The position numbers and the translations under genes were made by a program. A DNA stretch of 64,000 nt from an uncultured Alistipes sp. (lineage in GTDB: Bacteria; Bacteroidota; Bacteroidia; Bacteroidales; Rikenellaceae): positions 157,019 through 221,018 of the forward strand of contig CANASP010000001.1 of NCBI GenBank assembly GCA_947364365.1, in the 5' to 3' direction. The notes beneath the pieces were generated by a model. That model did not search any database. It was not told where the DNA came from and saw only the letters and a list, made by a program, of their open reading frames with translations. This document shows positions 35,993 through 44,419 of the stretch, one piece after another; positions within the stretch are counted from its first letter, which is position 1, and every line of letters starts with the position of its first letter.

Positions 35993-37066
35993 TCAGACGT
36001 GCTCCTCGCCGTCGTTGTATTTCACGTCGTCGATGAACTTGCGGATGTTCTGCTCCTCGCTCCGGGGGCAGATCATCAGCACGTCGTCGGTGTCGACGAC
36101 GATGAAGTCCTTCAGACCGCTGATCGCGGCGATCTTGCCCTCGGGCAGCGAGACGATCGACGAACGGGTGTCGTAGAGGTAGCAGCCGCGGGCCGGGGCG
36201 GCGTTGGCGTAGCGGTCCTTGCGGGCGTGCTGGTAGACCGAGCCCCAGGTCCCCACGTCGCTCCAGCCGAAGGTGCCGCGGCGGACGTAGACGTTGTCGG
36301 CCTTCTCCATGATGCCGTAGTCGATCGATATGGCGCGGCACTCCGAAAAGACCATCTCGACGATGTTGCGCTCGGCGTCGGTGCCCAGCGCGCGCTGCAT
36401 GCCGCAGAAGAGGGCGTGGTGCTCGGGGAGGTACTTCGCGAAGGCCTCGACGATGGCGCGGACCGTCCAGACGAAGATGCCCGAGTTCCACAGGAACTCG
36501 CCCGACTGGAGGAATACCTGCGCCAAATCGAGGTCGGGTTTCTCGGTGAAGCACTTCACCCGGCTGATCGGCTGCGCGTCGGAGACCTGGATGTAGCCGT
36601 AACCCGTGTCGGGACGTGTGGGCTGGATGCCGATGGTCATCAGGGCGTCGTTGGCGGCGGCGAAGTCGGCGCACTCGGAGACGATGGCGCGGAAGGCCTC
36701 CTCGTCGACGATGTAGTGGTCGGAGGGGGTGACGATCATCTCGGCGTCGGGGTCGCGCTTTTGCAGCGTGTAGGCTGCGTAGGCGATGGCCGGGGCCGTG
36801 TTGCGGCCGATGGGCTCGCACAGCACCTGGTCGGGGCCGAGTTCGGGCAGATGCTCCAGCACCAGGTCGCGGTAGCGGCGGTTGGTGACCACCAGAAAAT
36901 TTTCGGCCGGGACGATCGGGGCGAAGCGCTCGAAGGTGTGGCGGATGAACGAGCGCCCCGTGCCCAGTATGTCGAGGAACTGCTTGGGAAGGTTCTGCCG
37001 GCTTTTGGGCCAGAAGCGGGTGCCGATGCCGCCCGCCATGATGATGCAATATCGGTTGGTTGCCAT
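35993..37066 (-). CDS. manC: Mannose-1-phosphate guanylyltransferase
   Basis: Makes GDP-mannose from mannose-1-P and GTP. 357 residues, a nucleotidyltransferase domain only, without the C-terminal isomerase domain of bifunctional ManC/AlgA. Motifs: AGGIGTRFWPKSR (11-23), VTPSDHYI, FTEKPDLDLA, and NSGIFVWTV. ATG 37066 (MATNRYCIIMAGG) is chosen because upstream codons in the same frame run through promoter-like sequence and are unlike the family. GDP-mannose also feeds GDP-fucose, relevant for fucosylated capsule or glycoproteins in Bacteroidales. Confidence 0.93.
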   Translation of the reverse strand: MATNRYCIIMAGGIGTRFWPKSRQNLPKQFLDILGTGRSFIRHTFERFAPIVPAENFLVVTNRRYRDLVLEHLPELGPDQVLCEPIGRNTAPAIAYAAYTLQKRDPDAEMIVTPSDHYIVDEEAFRAIVSECADFAAANDALMTIGIQPTRPDTGYGYIQVSDAQPISRVKCFTEKPDLDLAQVFLQSGEFLWNSGIFVWTVRAIVEAFAKYLPEHHALFCGMQRALGTDAERNIVEMVFSECRAISIDYGIMEKADNVYVRRGTFGWSDVGTWGSVYQHARKDRYANAAPARGCYLYDTRSSIVSLPEGKIAAISGLKDFIVVDTDDVLMICPRSEEQNIRKFIDDVKYNDGEEHV

Positions 37067-37124
37067 AAGGTTGCAGTGGTAGAGGTTGTGCGAGGCGGCG
37101 GGCAGGCCCGCGGCTTCGGTCGCC

Positions 37125-37175
37125 CGAAGATACGAAATTTTCCCGAATAACGGAAAAAAGGCGGGTTTCGTATCT
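37125..37175 (-). promoter_or_regulatory. Possible manC promoter within a 10-bp inverted repeat
   Basis: Minus strand: TTTC (37156-37153), 20 bp, TATCTTCG (37132-37125), a two-element near-match to consensus. AGATACGAAA (37128-37137) and TTTCGTATCT (37166-37175) form a perfect inverted repeat around it, so an operator is possible. Confidence 0.45.
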
Positions 37176-37180
37176 GCCGG

Positions 37181-37217
37181 CAAAACGAAAACAGCCGGAG
37201 CTTGGAAACTCCGGCTG
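37181..37217 (-). terminator. Intrinsic terminator of the pilus operon
   Basis: CAGCCGGAG (37192-37200) and CTCCGGCTG (37209-37217) form a perfect 9-bp stem with an 8-nt loop; on the minus strand TTTTCGTTTT follows. It starts 24 bp past the last pilus gene. Confidence 0.9.
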
Positions 37218-37240
37218 TCGGGGTGCTGCGGACGCGCAGG

Positions 37241-40200
37241 TCAGTTCTTCTCCACGCAGCGGATGAAGCAGGCGTCGCTGGTGTCCTTCTTTCCGTCTTT
37301 GGATACGTTGCTCTTGCTGATTAGGTTGAAGTCGAACGAGAAGTAGTTGAAGTCCCAGCCGATCGCTTCTTTTTCCCGCGCTGAATTCGGATCCATTTTC
37401 TGCAACCAGTAGATAGCGCCGGGACGCTTGAAGAGGTCGTAGAATATGGGTCGGTAGAGGTCCTGAATGTAGATGCCTGTACCCGCGTACTTCAGGACAG
37501 CAGTGCTGCTGCCCTTCGAGTAGCCGTCTACGAAGGCATCCTCGTGTTTCCGGTGCCCGTATCCCGCCGTGCCGATGGGGAAGAAGAGGTTTCGTCCGCT
37601 GTATTCCGACTTCTCGGCCTTGTTGTAGACGAACGTGCCGCGCATGCCGTAGCCCTTGCCCTTCGTGTCGGCGTCGCCGTGGGTCGAATAGCTGTGGCCG
37701 TAGACCTCTTCGACCTTTTCGAGCGTTTCGGTGGCGTCGTTGCCGTAGAGCACGCCGTAGCCCTGCTCGATGTCGTCCGATTCGTAGAGTTTGTTGTAGT
37801 CGTCGAAGGTGGCTACCTCCAGCTCCCTGCCGTCGACCGTCGGGTTGCTGAACGAGCCGGTAGCTGCCGCTGCCGCCGGAATATTGGCCCAGGTCTTTTT
37901 TGTCGTGGTTCCGGCGATCAGGAACGGGGTCGAGCTGTTGTCCTTGAATCCGTCGTATACGTTGTTGGTCGCATCGATCGGGTCGGTCCAGTTGCCGAAG
38001 CGGAACAACGACCCCTCCTCGACGGGGCAGGAGGCCTCGGTCGTCGCGGTGCGCATGTTGCAGGTGCGCCAGCGGCGGCCGCCGCTGACCAGCGCGACCG
38101 GCGAGGAGCCCTGCCGGGCGAAGATCAGGTGGTAGCAGCTGTAGTTGTGGTACTCCACGCGGATGATGGCGAATTTCGATTCGTCGGCGTTGCATCCTTC
38201 GAACAGGATGTTGAAATCGATCGGCGTGTCGGTGCCTCCCCGGACCGTGTCCTGCGCCAGGTGGATCGCCTGCCGGTCGCCCCGGACGACGTAGGCTTTC
38301 CAGGGCCCTTCCGAGTGGAAGGTCTCGAACGACGTGGCGGTTTCATTCGGGAGCCGTTTCAGGACGACGTGGAACGGCGTCTTGGTGTCGTGCTTGCGCC
38401 AGACGCCCTTGGGGTTGACCACGCGGCGTGCCTGGACGATCCGGGCGGTATCCTTGAGCGTGATCAGGTTGCCCTCCCCGTCCTTCAACGTGGCGATGAA
38501 CTGCACCTTGGCCGTGCGCGTATATGCGTCGTAGGGGTTGTTGCCGGTAAATCCGGTCTTGATGATCATCTGCTTGGCGCGGGTGTAGAGCGGAATCTGA
38601 AAGACCGTAGATCGTCTTCCGCCCTCCTCGGTCGTGCTGGTGGTGACGTAATAGGCTCCGTCGCCCTCGGCGCCCAGTACCGTATTATTTTCCGGATCGG
38701 GGGCGTCGATGTCGTGGGTGCCGACCGTGGTGAGGTAGTTGCGCTTGTGGCGGTTGTTGTCGTAATAATAGGCTTTGTTTTTTGCTTCCGCCTTGTCCGC
38801 TGCTTCTGTGTTGTCGGGCTCGATGACCGTCACCAGCGTCCGTCGCAGCGAGAGGAACCCGTTGAACGGCTTGCCGGTCGCTACATTTCCTGTCTCCTTG
38901 GGCAGGTCGGCCGGGTAGTAGTACTCGCTCTTCGGCGCGCCGGTAGGTGCCCAGCCGTTCTCTACGATATTCGCCTGAAGCGACACGATCTCATGCCCCG
39001 CGGTGTTGATCTTGAGCGGCATGCGCATCGAGTGGTTGTAGAGATAGGAAATGTAGAACGGGCTGGGGATCAGCATGTCCGGCTCATCCTCGGAGTAGTC
39101 GATATGCCAGTCGACATCGTTGGCGAAGCGCTTGAACTTCAGCGTCAGCTTGTAGTGGTGGTTGCGCTCGGCGTCGTAGTCGGTCGTCACGTTCTTGCCC
39201 AGCATGAAGCGGTAGGTGATATCGCCGCAGCTCAACCGGTCGAGGTGGGTCGAGCGGTAGAAGGCCTTGACCTCGATGTAGGTGCCGCAGGGTATGTTGT
39301 CCTTGTAGCCGTCGTCCTTCTCTGTCTTGTTGCCGGGGCAGTCGAGCACGCCGTTGCCATCGGCATCCTGGCGCTTGTCCTTGCCCGTGCCCTGCATGTT
39401 TTCGTAGAAGAAGAGCGCCTCGGCGGTCTCGGAGTGGGCTGCGGCCCGGTATTCTCCCTCCTTGGAGGGCTCGTAGACCCCCTCGGGGTGGGGATAGACG
39501 GGGCGTCCCTTGGTGACGCGGGCGGGCCACGACTCGTCGAAGTCGCTCCCGGTGCCGTAGGTGATCGTCTCGCCCTCGGTGAGCTGGGCTTTCTCCGTCG
39601 GCGTGTTCTTGTCGCCGAGCAGGCAGGTTTTCGGGATGTCGAGGATCCGTACCGACTTGAGGTAGATGAAGACGTTCTCCTCGAGACCGGAACCGTCGTA
39701 GACGATCGTCACCTTGGAGGCGGCGCGGCGGAGCCAGGCGTGGAGCGCCGTCTGCGGCGTGTTGATACGCAGCAGGGGGGCCTGCTTGAGCACCTCGTCG
39801 GCGGGGGTGAAGTAGCCGAGCATCTGGTTGTCCTTCGCCACGTCGGTCTGCCACGTGAGACGGATGTTCTTCAGTCCGTCGACGGTCCGGATCTGGCTGG
39901 CGTAGTCGCTCAGGTCGCCCATGTTGGCCACGGCATACATATAGTAGTCGCCGTAGGGGACCTTGTCGGCGAGCGTGAAGGTCGCGCGCGGGGTCCTGGC
40001 CTCGGCGATGGGCTGGTCGGGGTCGGAGGGATAGCCGTCGCCGGGGTTGCGGCCCTCGCCGGAGAGCGTGTATCGCCCTGCGCCCTTGCCTTCTGTGAGG
40101 GGGTATTTTTCGACCAGGTCGCCTTTGGCGTCGTAGAGCAGCACGCAGAGGCTCTCGATGGCCTTGATCTTGTCGCCCGCGGTGCGGGTCGAGGCGTCGA

Positions 40201-40354
40201 GCGCGGGGACCAGCGGTCGGAAATCCACGGTGGCGGAGAGGGTGCTGTCGCCGTCGGTCAGGTAGCCGCCGGTCGGGTCGTCGGCGCAACCGATCGCACC
40301 GGTCGCAGCGACGGCGAGCGTGCAGAAAATAGCGTATAATCTGTTGCGTTTCAT
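37241..40354 (-). CDS. Large pilus-operon lipoprotein, probable tip protein (DUF4906-like)
   Basis: 1,037 residues. Lipobox ending at Cys23 (GAIGC), then ADD. N-terminal fimbrillin-like part (about 35-430) with DASTRTAG, a possible trypsin-like maturation site, and IKAIESLCVLLYDAKGDLVEKYPL as in Mfa/FimB proteins. The middle holds Ig-like strands and VEYHNYSCYHLIFARQG, typical of DUF4906. The C-terminal 260 residues start at GGRRWRTCNMRT and contain FGNWTDPIDATNN and NLFFPIGTAGYG, a compact domain that might bind ligand. As last and largest gene of the pilus operon it is best read as tip adhesin; this is inference. Confidence 0.8.
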   Translation of the reverse strand: MKRNRLYAIFCTLAVAATGAIGCADDPTGGYLTDGDSTLSATVDFRPLVPALDASTRTAGDKIKAIESLCVLLYDAKGDLVEKYPLTEGKGAGRYTLSGEGRNPGDGYPSDPDQPIAEARTPRATFTLADKVPYGDYYMYAVANMGDLSDYASQIRTVDGLKNIRLTWQTDVAKDNQMLGYFTPADEVLKQAPLLRINTPQTALHAWLRRAASKVTIVYDGSGLEENVFIYLKSVRILDIPKTCLLGDKNTPTEKAQLTEGETITYGTGSDFDESWPARVTKGRPVYPHPEGVYEPSKEGEYRAAAHSETAEALFFYENMQGTGKDKRQDADGNGVLDCPGNKTEKDDGYKDNIPCGTYIEVKAFYRSTHLDRLSCGDITYRFMLGKNVTTDYDAERNHHYKLTLKFKRFANDVDWHIDYSEDEPDMLIPSPFYISYLYNHSMRMPLKINTAGHEIVSLQANIVENGWAPTGAPKSEYYYPADLPKETGNVATGKPFNGFLSLRRTLVTVIEPDNTEAADKAEAKNKAYYYDNNRHKRNYLTTVGTHDIDAPDPENNTVLGAEGDGAYYVTTSTTEEGGRRSTVFQIPLYTRAKQMIIKTGFTGNNPYDAYTRTAKVQFIATLKDGEGNLITLKDTARIVQARRVVNPKGVWRKHDTKTPFHVVLKRLPNETATSFETFHSEGPWKAYVVRGDRQAIHLAQDTVRGGTDTPIDFNILFEGCNADESKFAIIRVEYHNYSCYHLIFARQGSSPVALVSGGRRWRTCNMRTATTEASCPVEEGSLFRFGNWTDPIDATNNVYDGFKDNSSTPFLIAGTTTKKTWANIPAAAAATGSFSNPTVDGRELEVATFDDYNKLYESDDIEQGYGVLYGNDATETLEKVEEVYGHSYSTHGDADTKGKGYGMRGTFVYNKAEKSEYSGRNLFFPIGTAGYGHRKHEDAFVDGYSKGSSTAVLKYAGTGIYIQDLYRPIFYDLFKRPGAIYWLQKMDPNSAREKEAIGWDFNYFSFDFNLISKSNVSKDGKKDTSDACFIRCVEKN

Positions 40355-40375
40355 TGCGCTTCGGGATAGGGTGGG

Positions 40376-41455
40376 TTAGATACCGAACGAAGGATCGAGG
40401 ATCACTTCGCCGTAGGGGACGACATCGACCATGCACGTCAGGTCGGAGCCCGCGCCGATGGTGACGGTGACCACCGCGTGGGTGTTGCGCGGGAGCTGCG
40501 GCAGGTTGGGAAGATAGCCCGTGAGCAGATCCCGGTGGCCGTCTATGGAGAGGGCGATGCGGTAGTTGCGGGCGGGACCGTCGGCGACGGCCGGCGCGTC
40601 GGGGTCGACATACTTGCCTTCGAGCAGGTAGATCGGCTTGAGCGTGGCCTCCTCGTCGCCCGTGGGCAGCGTCAGGGGCAGTTCGTCGGACAGAAGCTCG
40701 AAGCGGTAGTAGCCGGCGTCGGCCGGTGTGGTGTAGGAGACGATGGCCTTCTGGTTGTTGCCCTCGGCAGCGGCGTCGGGATCGTAGACCGCGTCGCGGG
40801 GCATGTAGTATGCGCGGTCGGCCATCTTCTCGATGGCCAGCCCCGTGAGCTGTCGCGCGTCGGTGCCCCGGTTGACGATGCGGACCGAGAACTTCACGGC
40901 GGCGCGCGTGACGAACAGCGTGCACGCCTGGTCCTTGTCGCCGACCTCGACCTCGTGCGATTCGTTCATGGGGAGCGGGCCCGCGAGCTGGGCCGAGGGG
41001 GTGTCGAGCCCGACGGTGAGGCGGGCGATCCGCTCGGCGGGGAAGGTGTCGCCGGGGCGGATCGCGCGGAAGAACTCCCAGGTGTCGCCGACGGGCGTGC
41101 CGTTGTCGATCAGGCGGGTGTTCTGCTCGTTGACCAGCAGGTAGATCCGTTTGATTTCGTTGCCCCGGACCTTGAAGGTCTCGTAACCGTAGGTGACGAC
41201 GGCCTTCGTGATTTCGATGTAGCGGTTGGCCTCCACCGTGCCGTCGGGACGGACGATGATGATGCGCAGCGTCTGCATCTTCTCGTTGTCGCCGGTCGCG
41301 GCGGCATACGATGCGGGATCGTCGGTCAGCGCGACGTCGAGGTTCAGGCTGACCATCGTCGGATCTTCGTCCGCGACGGTCCCCTGTCCCTTGTCGCACG
41401 CCGTGCCGACGAGGCACGCGAGGAGGATCATGGCGCTATGTACCCAGGTTTTCAT
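40376..41455 (-). CDS. Fimbrillin-like accessory pilus lipoprotein
   Basis: 359 residues with lipobox Cys20 (VGTAC). Two transthyretin-like fimbrillin domains are suggested by KMQTLRIIIVRPDGTVEANRY in the first half and AVKFSVRIVNRGTDARQLTGLAIEKM in the second, both common in Mfa-type minor pilins. It does not end with the WTVR-NN strand of its two neighbours but with VPYGEVILDPSFGI. It begins 2 bp after the FimB/Mfa2-like stop. Likely a minor structural or adaptor pilin. Confidence 0.8.
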   Translation of the reverse strand: MKTWVHSAMILLACLVGTACDKGQGTVADEDPTMVSLNLDVALTDDPASYAAATGDNEKMQTLRIIIVRPDGTVEANRYIEITKAVVTYGYETFKVRGNEIKRIYLLVNEQNTRLIDNGTPVGDTWEFFRAIRPGDTFPAERIARLTVGLDTPSAQLAGPLPMNESHEVEVGDKDQACTLFVTRAAVKFSVRIVNRGTDARQLTGLAIEKMADRAYYMPRDAVYDPDAAAEGNNQKAIVSYTTPADAGYYRFELLSDELPLTLPTGDEEATLKPIYLLEGKYVDPDAPAVADGPARNYRIALSIDGHRDLLTGYLPNLPQLPRNTHAVVTVTIGAGSDLTCMVDVVPYGEVILDPSFGI

Positions 41456-41457
41456 GG

Positions 41458-42468
41458 CTACAACTCCGAATTGTTGATTCTTACGGTCCAGTCGTTGATC
41501 TTGATGTAGGTCCGCAGCCAGTAGTTGTCGTTGTCGAGGAAGAAGACCATCGACCACTCGCTCTCGCGGTCGAGGAACTCCTGCGCGCCCATCTCGGCGT
41601 AGAGCTCGCTCTTGAGCAGCAGCAGGTAGTTGTTGAGCGGGATGTCGACGATGGTCTCGCCGTCGGCCTTGCGGCGGATCGTAAGGCGCGGGGCGTTCTT
41701 GGTCATCAGGCGCGACGTCGACAGCTCGGCCCAGGCCACCTTGACCTCCTCGCCGTCGTCGGTCTCGCCCGTCGAGGCCTGACCCTGCGCCCAGGGGGTG
41801 TAGGTCACCTCGCCGTTGGCCAGCAGGTCGTTGTCGGGACCGAAGAGCGTGTTGTCGTCGGTGATCGCGAACTCGAAATCCTTGTCGTCGACCGGACGGC
41901 CGTTGATCTGCTGGAGCACCAGACGGATGTTGTTGGTGTTCTTCATCATGTAGACGGTCCCCTCGCGGTAGAGATCGCCCGAGGCGAGCGCGAGTTCTCC
42001 CCAGTACATGCCGTGGAGGTTCTTTCGCGCGGGATCGACCAGACAGTCGGCGTCCATCGCGGCGCGCAGCTCGTCGCGGTGCGTGCCGGGGGCGGGAAGC
42101 GTTGCGAACGAGAACGAACTGCGGTCGCAGGCCATGCCGCCGTAGGCCGCGAAGCGGTAGTCGCCGGCCGGGAGATCGAGCACCATGCGGTAGCTCTCGT
42201 CCTGCAGTTCGGGACCCGTCACCGTGCGGGTCTCCACGTAGTTGCCGGCGGCATCGTATACGAACAGGGTCAGGCAATCGACCTTCCGGGGGAAGGCGTT
42301 GGCGAACTCCATGTTGTAGTCGTAGACGAAGCGCAGCGAAACACCGACCGGACACGGATCGAGATCCTCGTAGATCCGCTCGCACGAGACGGGGCCGGCG
42401 GCGGCCAGCACGGCGCAGAGCGCCGTGCCGATCGCGCGCAGTATCCTGTTATGTCCGAAGGGTCGCAT
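41458..42468 (-). CDS. FimB/Mfa2-family pilus anchor
   Basis: 336 residues; lipobox VSC with Cys29, then ERIYEDLDPCPVGVSLRFVYDYNM, the hallmark of FimB/Mfa2 anchors. TTR-like strands follow (VDCLTLFVYDAAGNYVETRTV, YRFAAYGGM). It ends in INDWTVRINNSEL. In P. gingivalis, Mfa2 stays lipid-anchored and limits fimbrial length; the same role is expected here. It starts 4 bp after the major pilin-like gene. Confidence 0.9.
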   Translation of the reverse strand: MRPFGHNRILRAIGTALCAVLAAAGPVSCERIYEDLDPCPVGVSLRFVYDYNMEFANAFPRKVDCLTLFVYDAAGNYVETRTVTGPELQDESYRMVLDLPAGDYRFAAYGGMACDRSSFSFATLPAPGTHRDELRAAMDADCLVDPARKNLHGMYWGELALASGDLYREGTVYMMKNTNNIRLVLQQINGRPVDDKDFEFAITDDNTLFGPDNDLLANGEVTYTPWAQGQASTGETDDGEEVKVAWAELSTSRLMTKNAPRLTIRRKADGETIVDIPLNNYLLLLKSELYAEMGAQEFLDRESEWSMVFFLDNDNYWLRTYIKINDWTVRINNSEL

Positions 42469-42472
42469 GGTG

Positions 42473-44395
42473 TTAGAATTCGACGTTGTTGACTCTTACC
42501 GTCCAGGGCAGCACCTCGACGGATACCGTCAGGTAGACATCGCCCTTCTCGTCGGGGTTGTCGGGGTTCTCCGGATCAGGATCGTTGTCGGTGATGCGCG
42601 GGTGGCCGAGCTTCGAGATGCCCGTCACGGCCAGCTTGTAGACGTTGTTGCGCACGACGCCGAACTCCATCTTGCCCATCGTGCCGGGGAGGCCGTTGTC
42701 GTTGTGGCGGTTCCAGTAGTAGTAATAGAAGTAGTAGCCCGGGCCTTCGTTCTGGGCCACATCGGCCTCGGCGTCGTTGCTGGCCTGGTAGAGCGTGAAG
42801 CCTGCGGTCGTGGCGGCCTTGCGGAAGGCCGAGAGCGCGGCGTCGACCTCCGCCGATTTCGTGCCGTTGCTTGCCTTGTTGGCGGCGACGAGCTCCTGGT
42901 AGAGATCATCGAGGCTCTTGCTTGTCGTCTCGTCCTTGGTCGTGGCTGCGAGGTAGAGCTCGCTCTGCTTGTGGTCGTCGTTCTGGATGAACGCACGGAT
43001 CTCGTCGTTCCAGCCTACGTAAAGCTGGTTCTGGAACAGGTAGAGGATGGGGTAGATCGTGTTGTCTACCTTGTAGGTATAGCCCTCGACATCCTTGGGA
43101 AGCTGATAGTTGCCCTCGACGGCGGCCTTGAGCTTGGCCAGATGCTCGTCATCGGAGTTGACTTCGAGCTTGCCCTTGAAGATTACGCCCGTAGTGATGC
43201 CCGTGCGCTGGTTGGAGGCGTCGCCCGGGATGGTGTTCTCGGTGACGTAGCGCCAGATGCGGTAACCGGTCTTGTCGGTGGCCTCCCAGCCCTCGTCCTT
43301 GTCCTCGATGTTGTCGAGTACCGAGGCGATGCTGTAGTTGTCCCAGTTCAGGCGGGTCTGGTCGTTGATCTTGCCGTCGGTGTCGTAGAGCGGGAAGAAG
43401 AACTTGTCGCGCAGCGCCTTGATGTTGGCCAGACCGTCGTCGGTCGTGTTGGCGAAGCTCTTCTGCTTGAAGTCGCTCTCGGTGCTCACGACGTAGTTAT
43501 CCGAGGTCTCGATGCCGCCGAGCTTGCTGCCGGTGTCGGTGCCGTCGGCCGAGGTGCGGCGCATGTAGTAGAACGTCTTGTTCATGTTGACCAGCGCCAT
43601 GCGGACCAGCTTCACGCGGAGTTTGCCCGCATCGTCGCCCAGACCGATGTCGTAGGTGTGCTCCGGCGTCGAGGCCGGGCTGCCGTCCTTGAAGTCGAAG
43701 CGGGCGGCGACGCGCTCGACCTTGATCGCACCTTCGTTGTCGATGCCTCCCCCGTTGTCGTTGGCACCGCTCAGGTTGAAAGGAGTCGTCTCGGTGGAGT
43801 ACTTCACGCGCCACTCGTCGAAGAGCTGCGGGAATTTCTTGGTGTTGATCTCGGCGTTGGTCATCAGGAAGTAATGCTCGGTCCAGATGCCGGCGTTCCG
43901 ACCCTCCGACGCCACAGTCCCGATCTTGTCGTACCACGTGGCGTCCTTGTCCGGAAGACTCTCCATCAGATCGATCATCTCCGTGGTGGGGTTGCAGATG
44001 GCGAATACGCGGACGTTGGCATCCGTGCCGGCGAATTTGCCGTCGCTGCCGTAGAACCGCTGGATCTCGGTGCGGTTGATCTTGGCCGTGGTCGTGACGG
44101 TCGTCTTCCCGACTGCCGTGAGGTTGTCGACGATGCCGTGGGCGGCATAGGAGCCGTCGGTGCGTGCCAGTACGAGCAGGAGCTTCTTGATGGTGTTCTC
44201 GTAGTCCTGCCCCTGCTCCTCGCCGACGCCGGCGCGGGTGCCGGCACTCGCCGGCAGGCTGATGTCGACGTTCATGTAGGCGACGTCGTTGGGGTTGATC
44301 GGTTCCGGCCGGGGGTCGGTGCCGGTCTCCTTGCTGCATCCGGCAAGCATGCCTGCTGCGAGGATGCCTGCGAAGAGGATTTTCCAGTTTTTCAT
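42473..44395 (-). CDS. Mfa1-like major fimbrial subunit
   Basis: 640 residues with lipobox Cys20 (LAGC). The type V pilus model is: transport as lipoprotein, then proteolysis after an Arg to expose a groove for the next subunit's C-terminal strand. Arg54 in AGTRAGVG is a fitting site. First-domain signature YENTIKKLLLVLARTDGSY, and a C-terminal end VLPWTVRVNNVEF that would serve as donor strand. It is longer than P. gingivalis Mfa1, with large insertions between about 330 and 560. Codon use is slightly more AT-rich than in flanking genes. Confidence 0.88.
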   Translation of the reverse strand: MKNWKILFAGILAAGMLAGCSKETGTDPRPEPINPNDVAYMNVDISLPASAGTRAGVGEEQGQDYENTIKKLLLVLARTDGSYAAHGIVDNLTAVGKTTVTTTAKINRTEIQRFYGSDGKFAGTDANVRVFAICNPTTEMIDLMESLPDKDATWYDKIGTVASEGRNAGIWTEHYFLMTNAEINTKKFPQLFDEWRVKYSTETTPFNLSGANDNGGGIDNEGAIKVERVAARFDFKDGSPASTPEHTYDIGLGDDAGKLRVKLVRMALVNMNKTFYYMRRTSADGTDTGSKLGGIETSDNYVVSTESDFKQKSFANTTDDGLANIKALRDKFFFPLYDTDGKINDQTRLNWDNYSIASVLDNIEDKDEGWEATDKTGYRIWRYVTENTIPGDASNQRTGITTGVIFKGKLEVNSDDEHLAKLKAAVEGNYQLPKDVEGYTYKVDNTIYPILYLFQNQLYVGWNDEIRAFIQNDDHKQSELYLAATTKDETTSKSLDDLYQELVAANKASNGTKSAEVDAALSAFRKAATTAGFTLYQASNDAEADVAQNEGPGYYFYYYYWNRHNDNGLPGTMGKMEFGVVRNNVYKLAVTGISKLGHPRITDNDPDPENPDNPDEKGDVYLTVSVEVLPWTVRVNNVEF

Positions 44396-44419
44396 GGTCT
44401 CTTTCGTTTTTATGTGTTC

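Noticed and set aside
37067-37183. N-terminal extension of manC
   Set aside because: The extra 39 codons run through the promoter and dyad and are unlike any nucleotidyltransferase N terminus.
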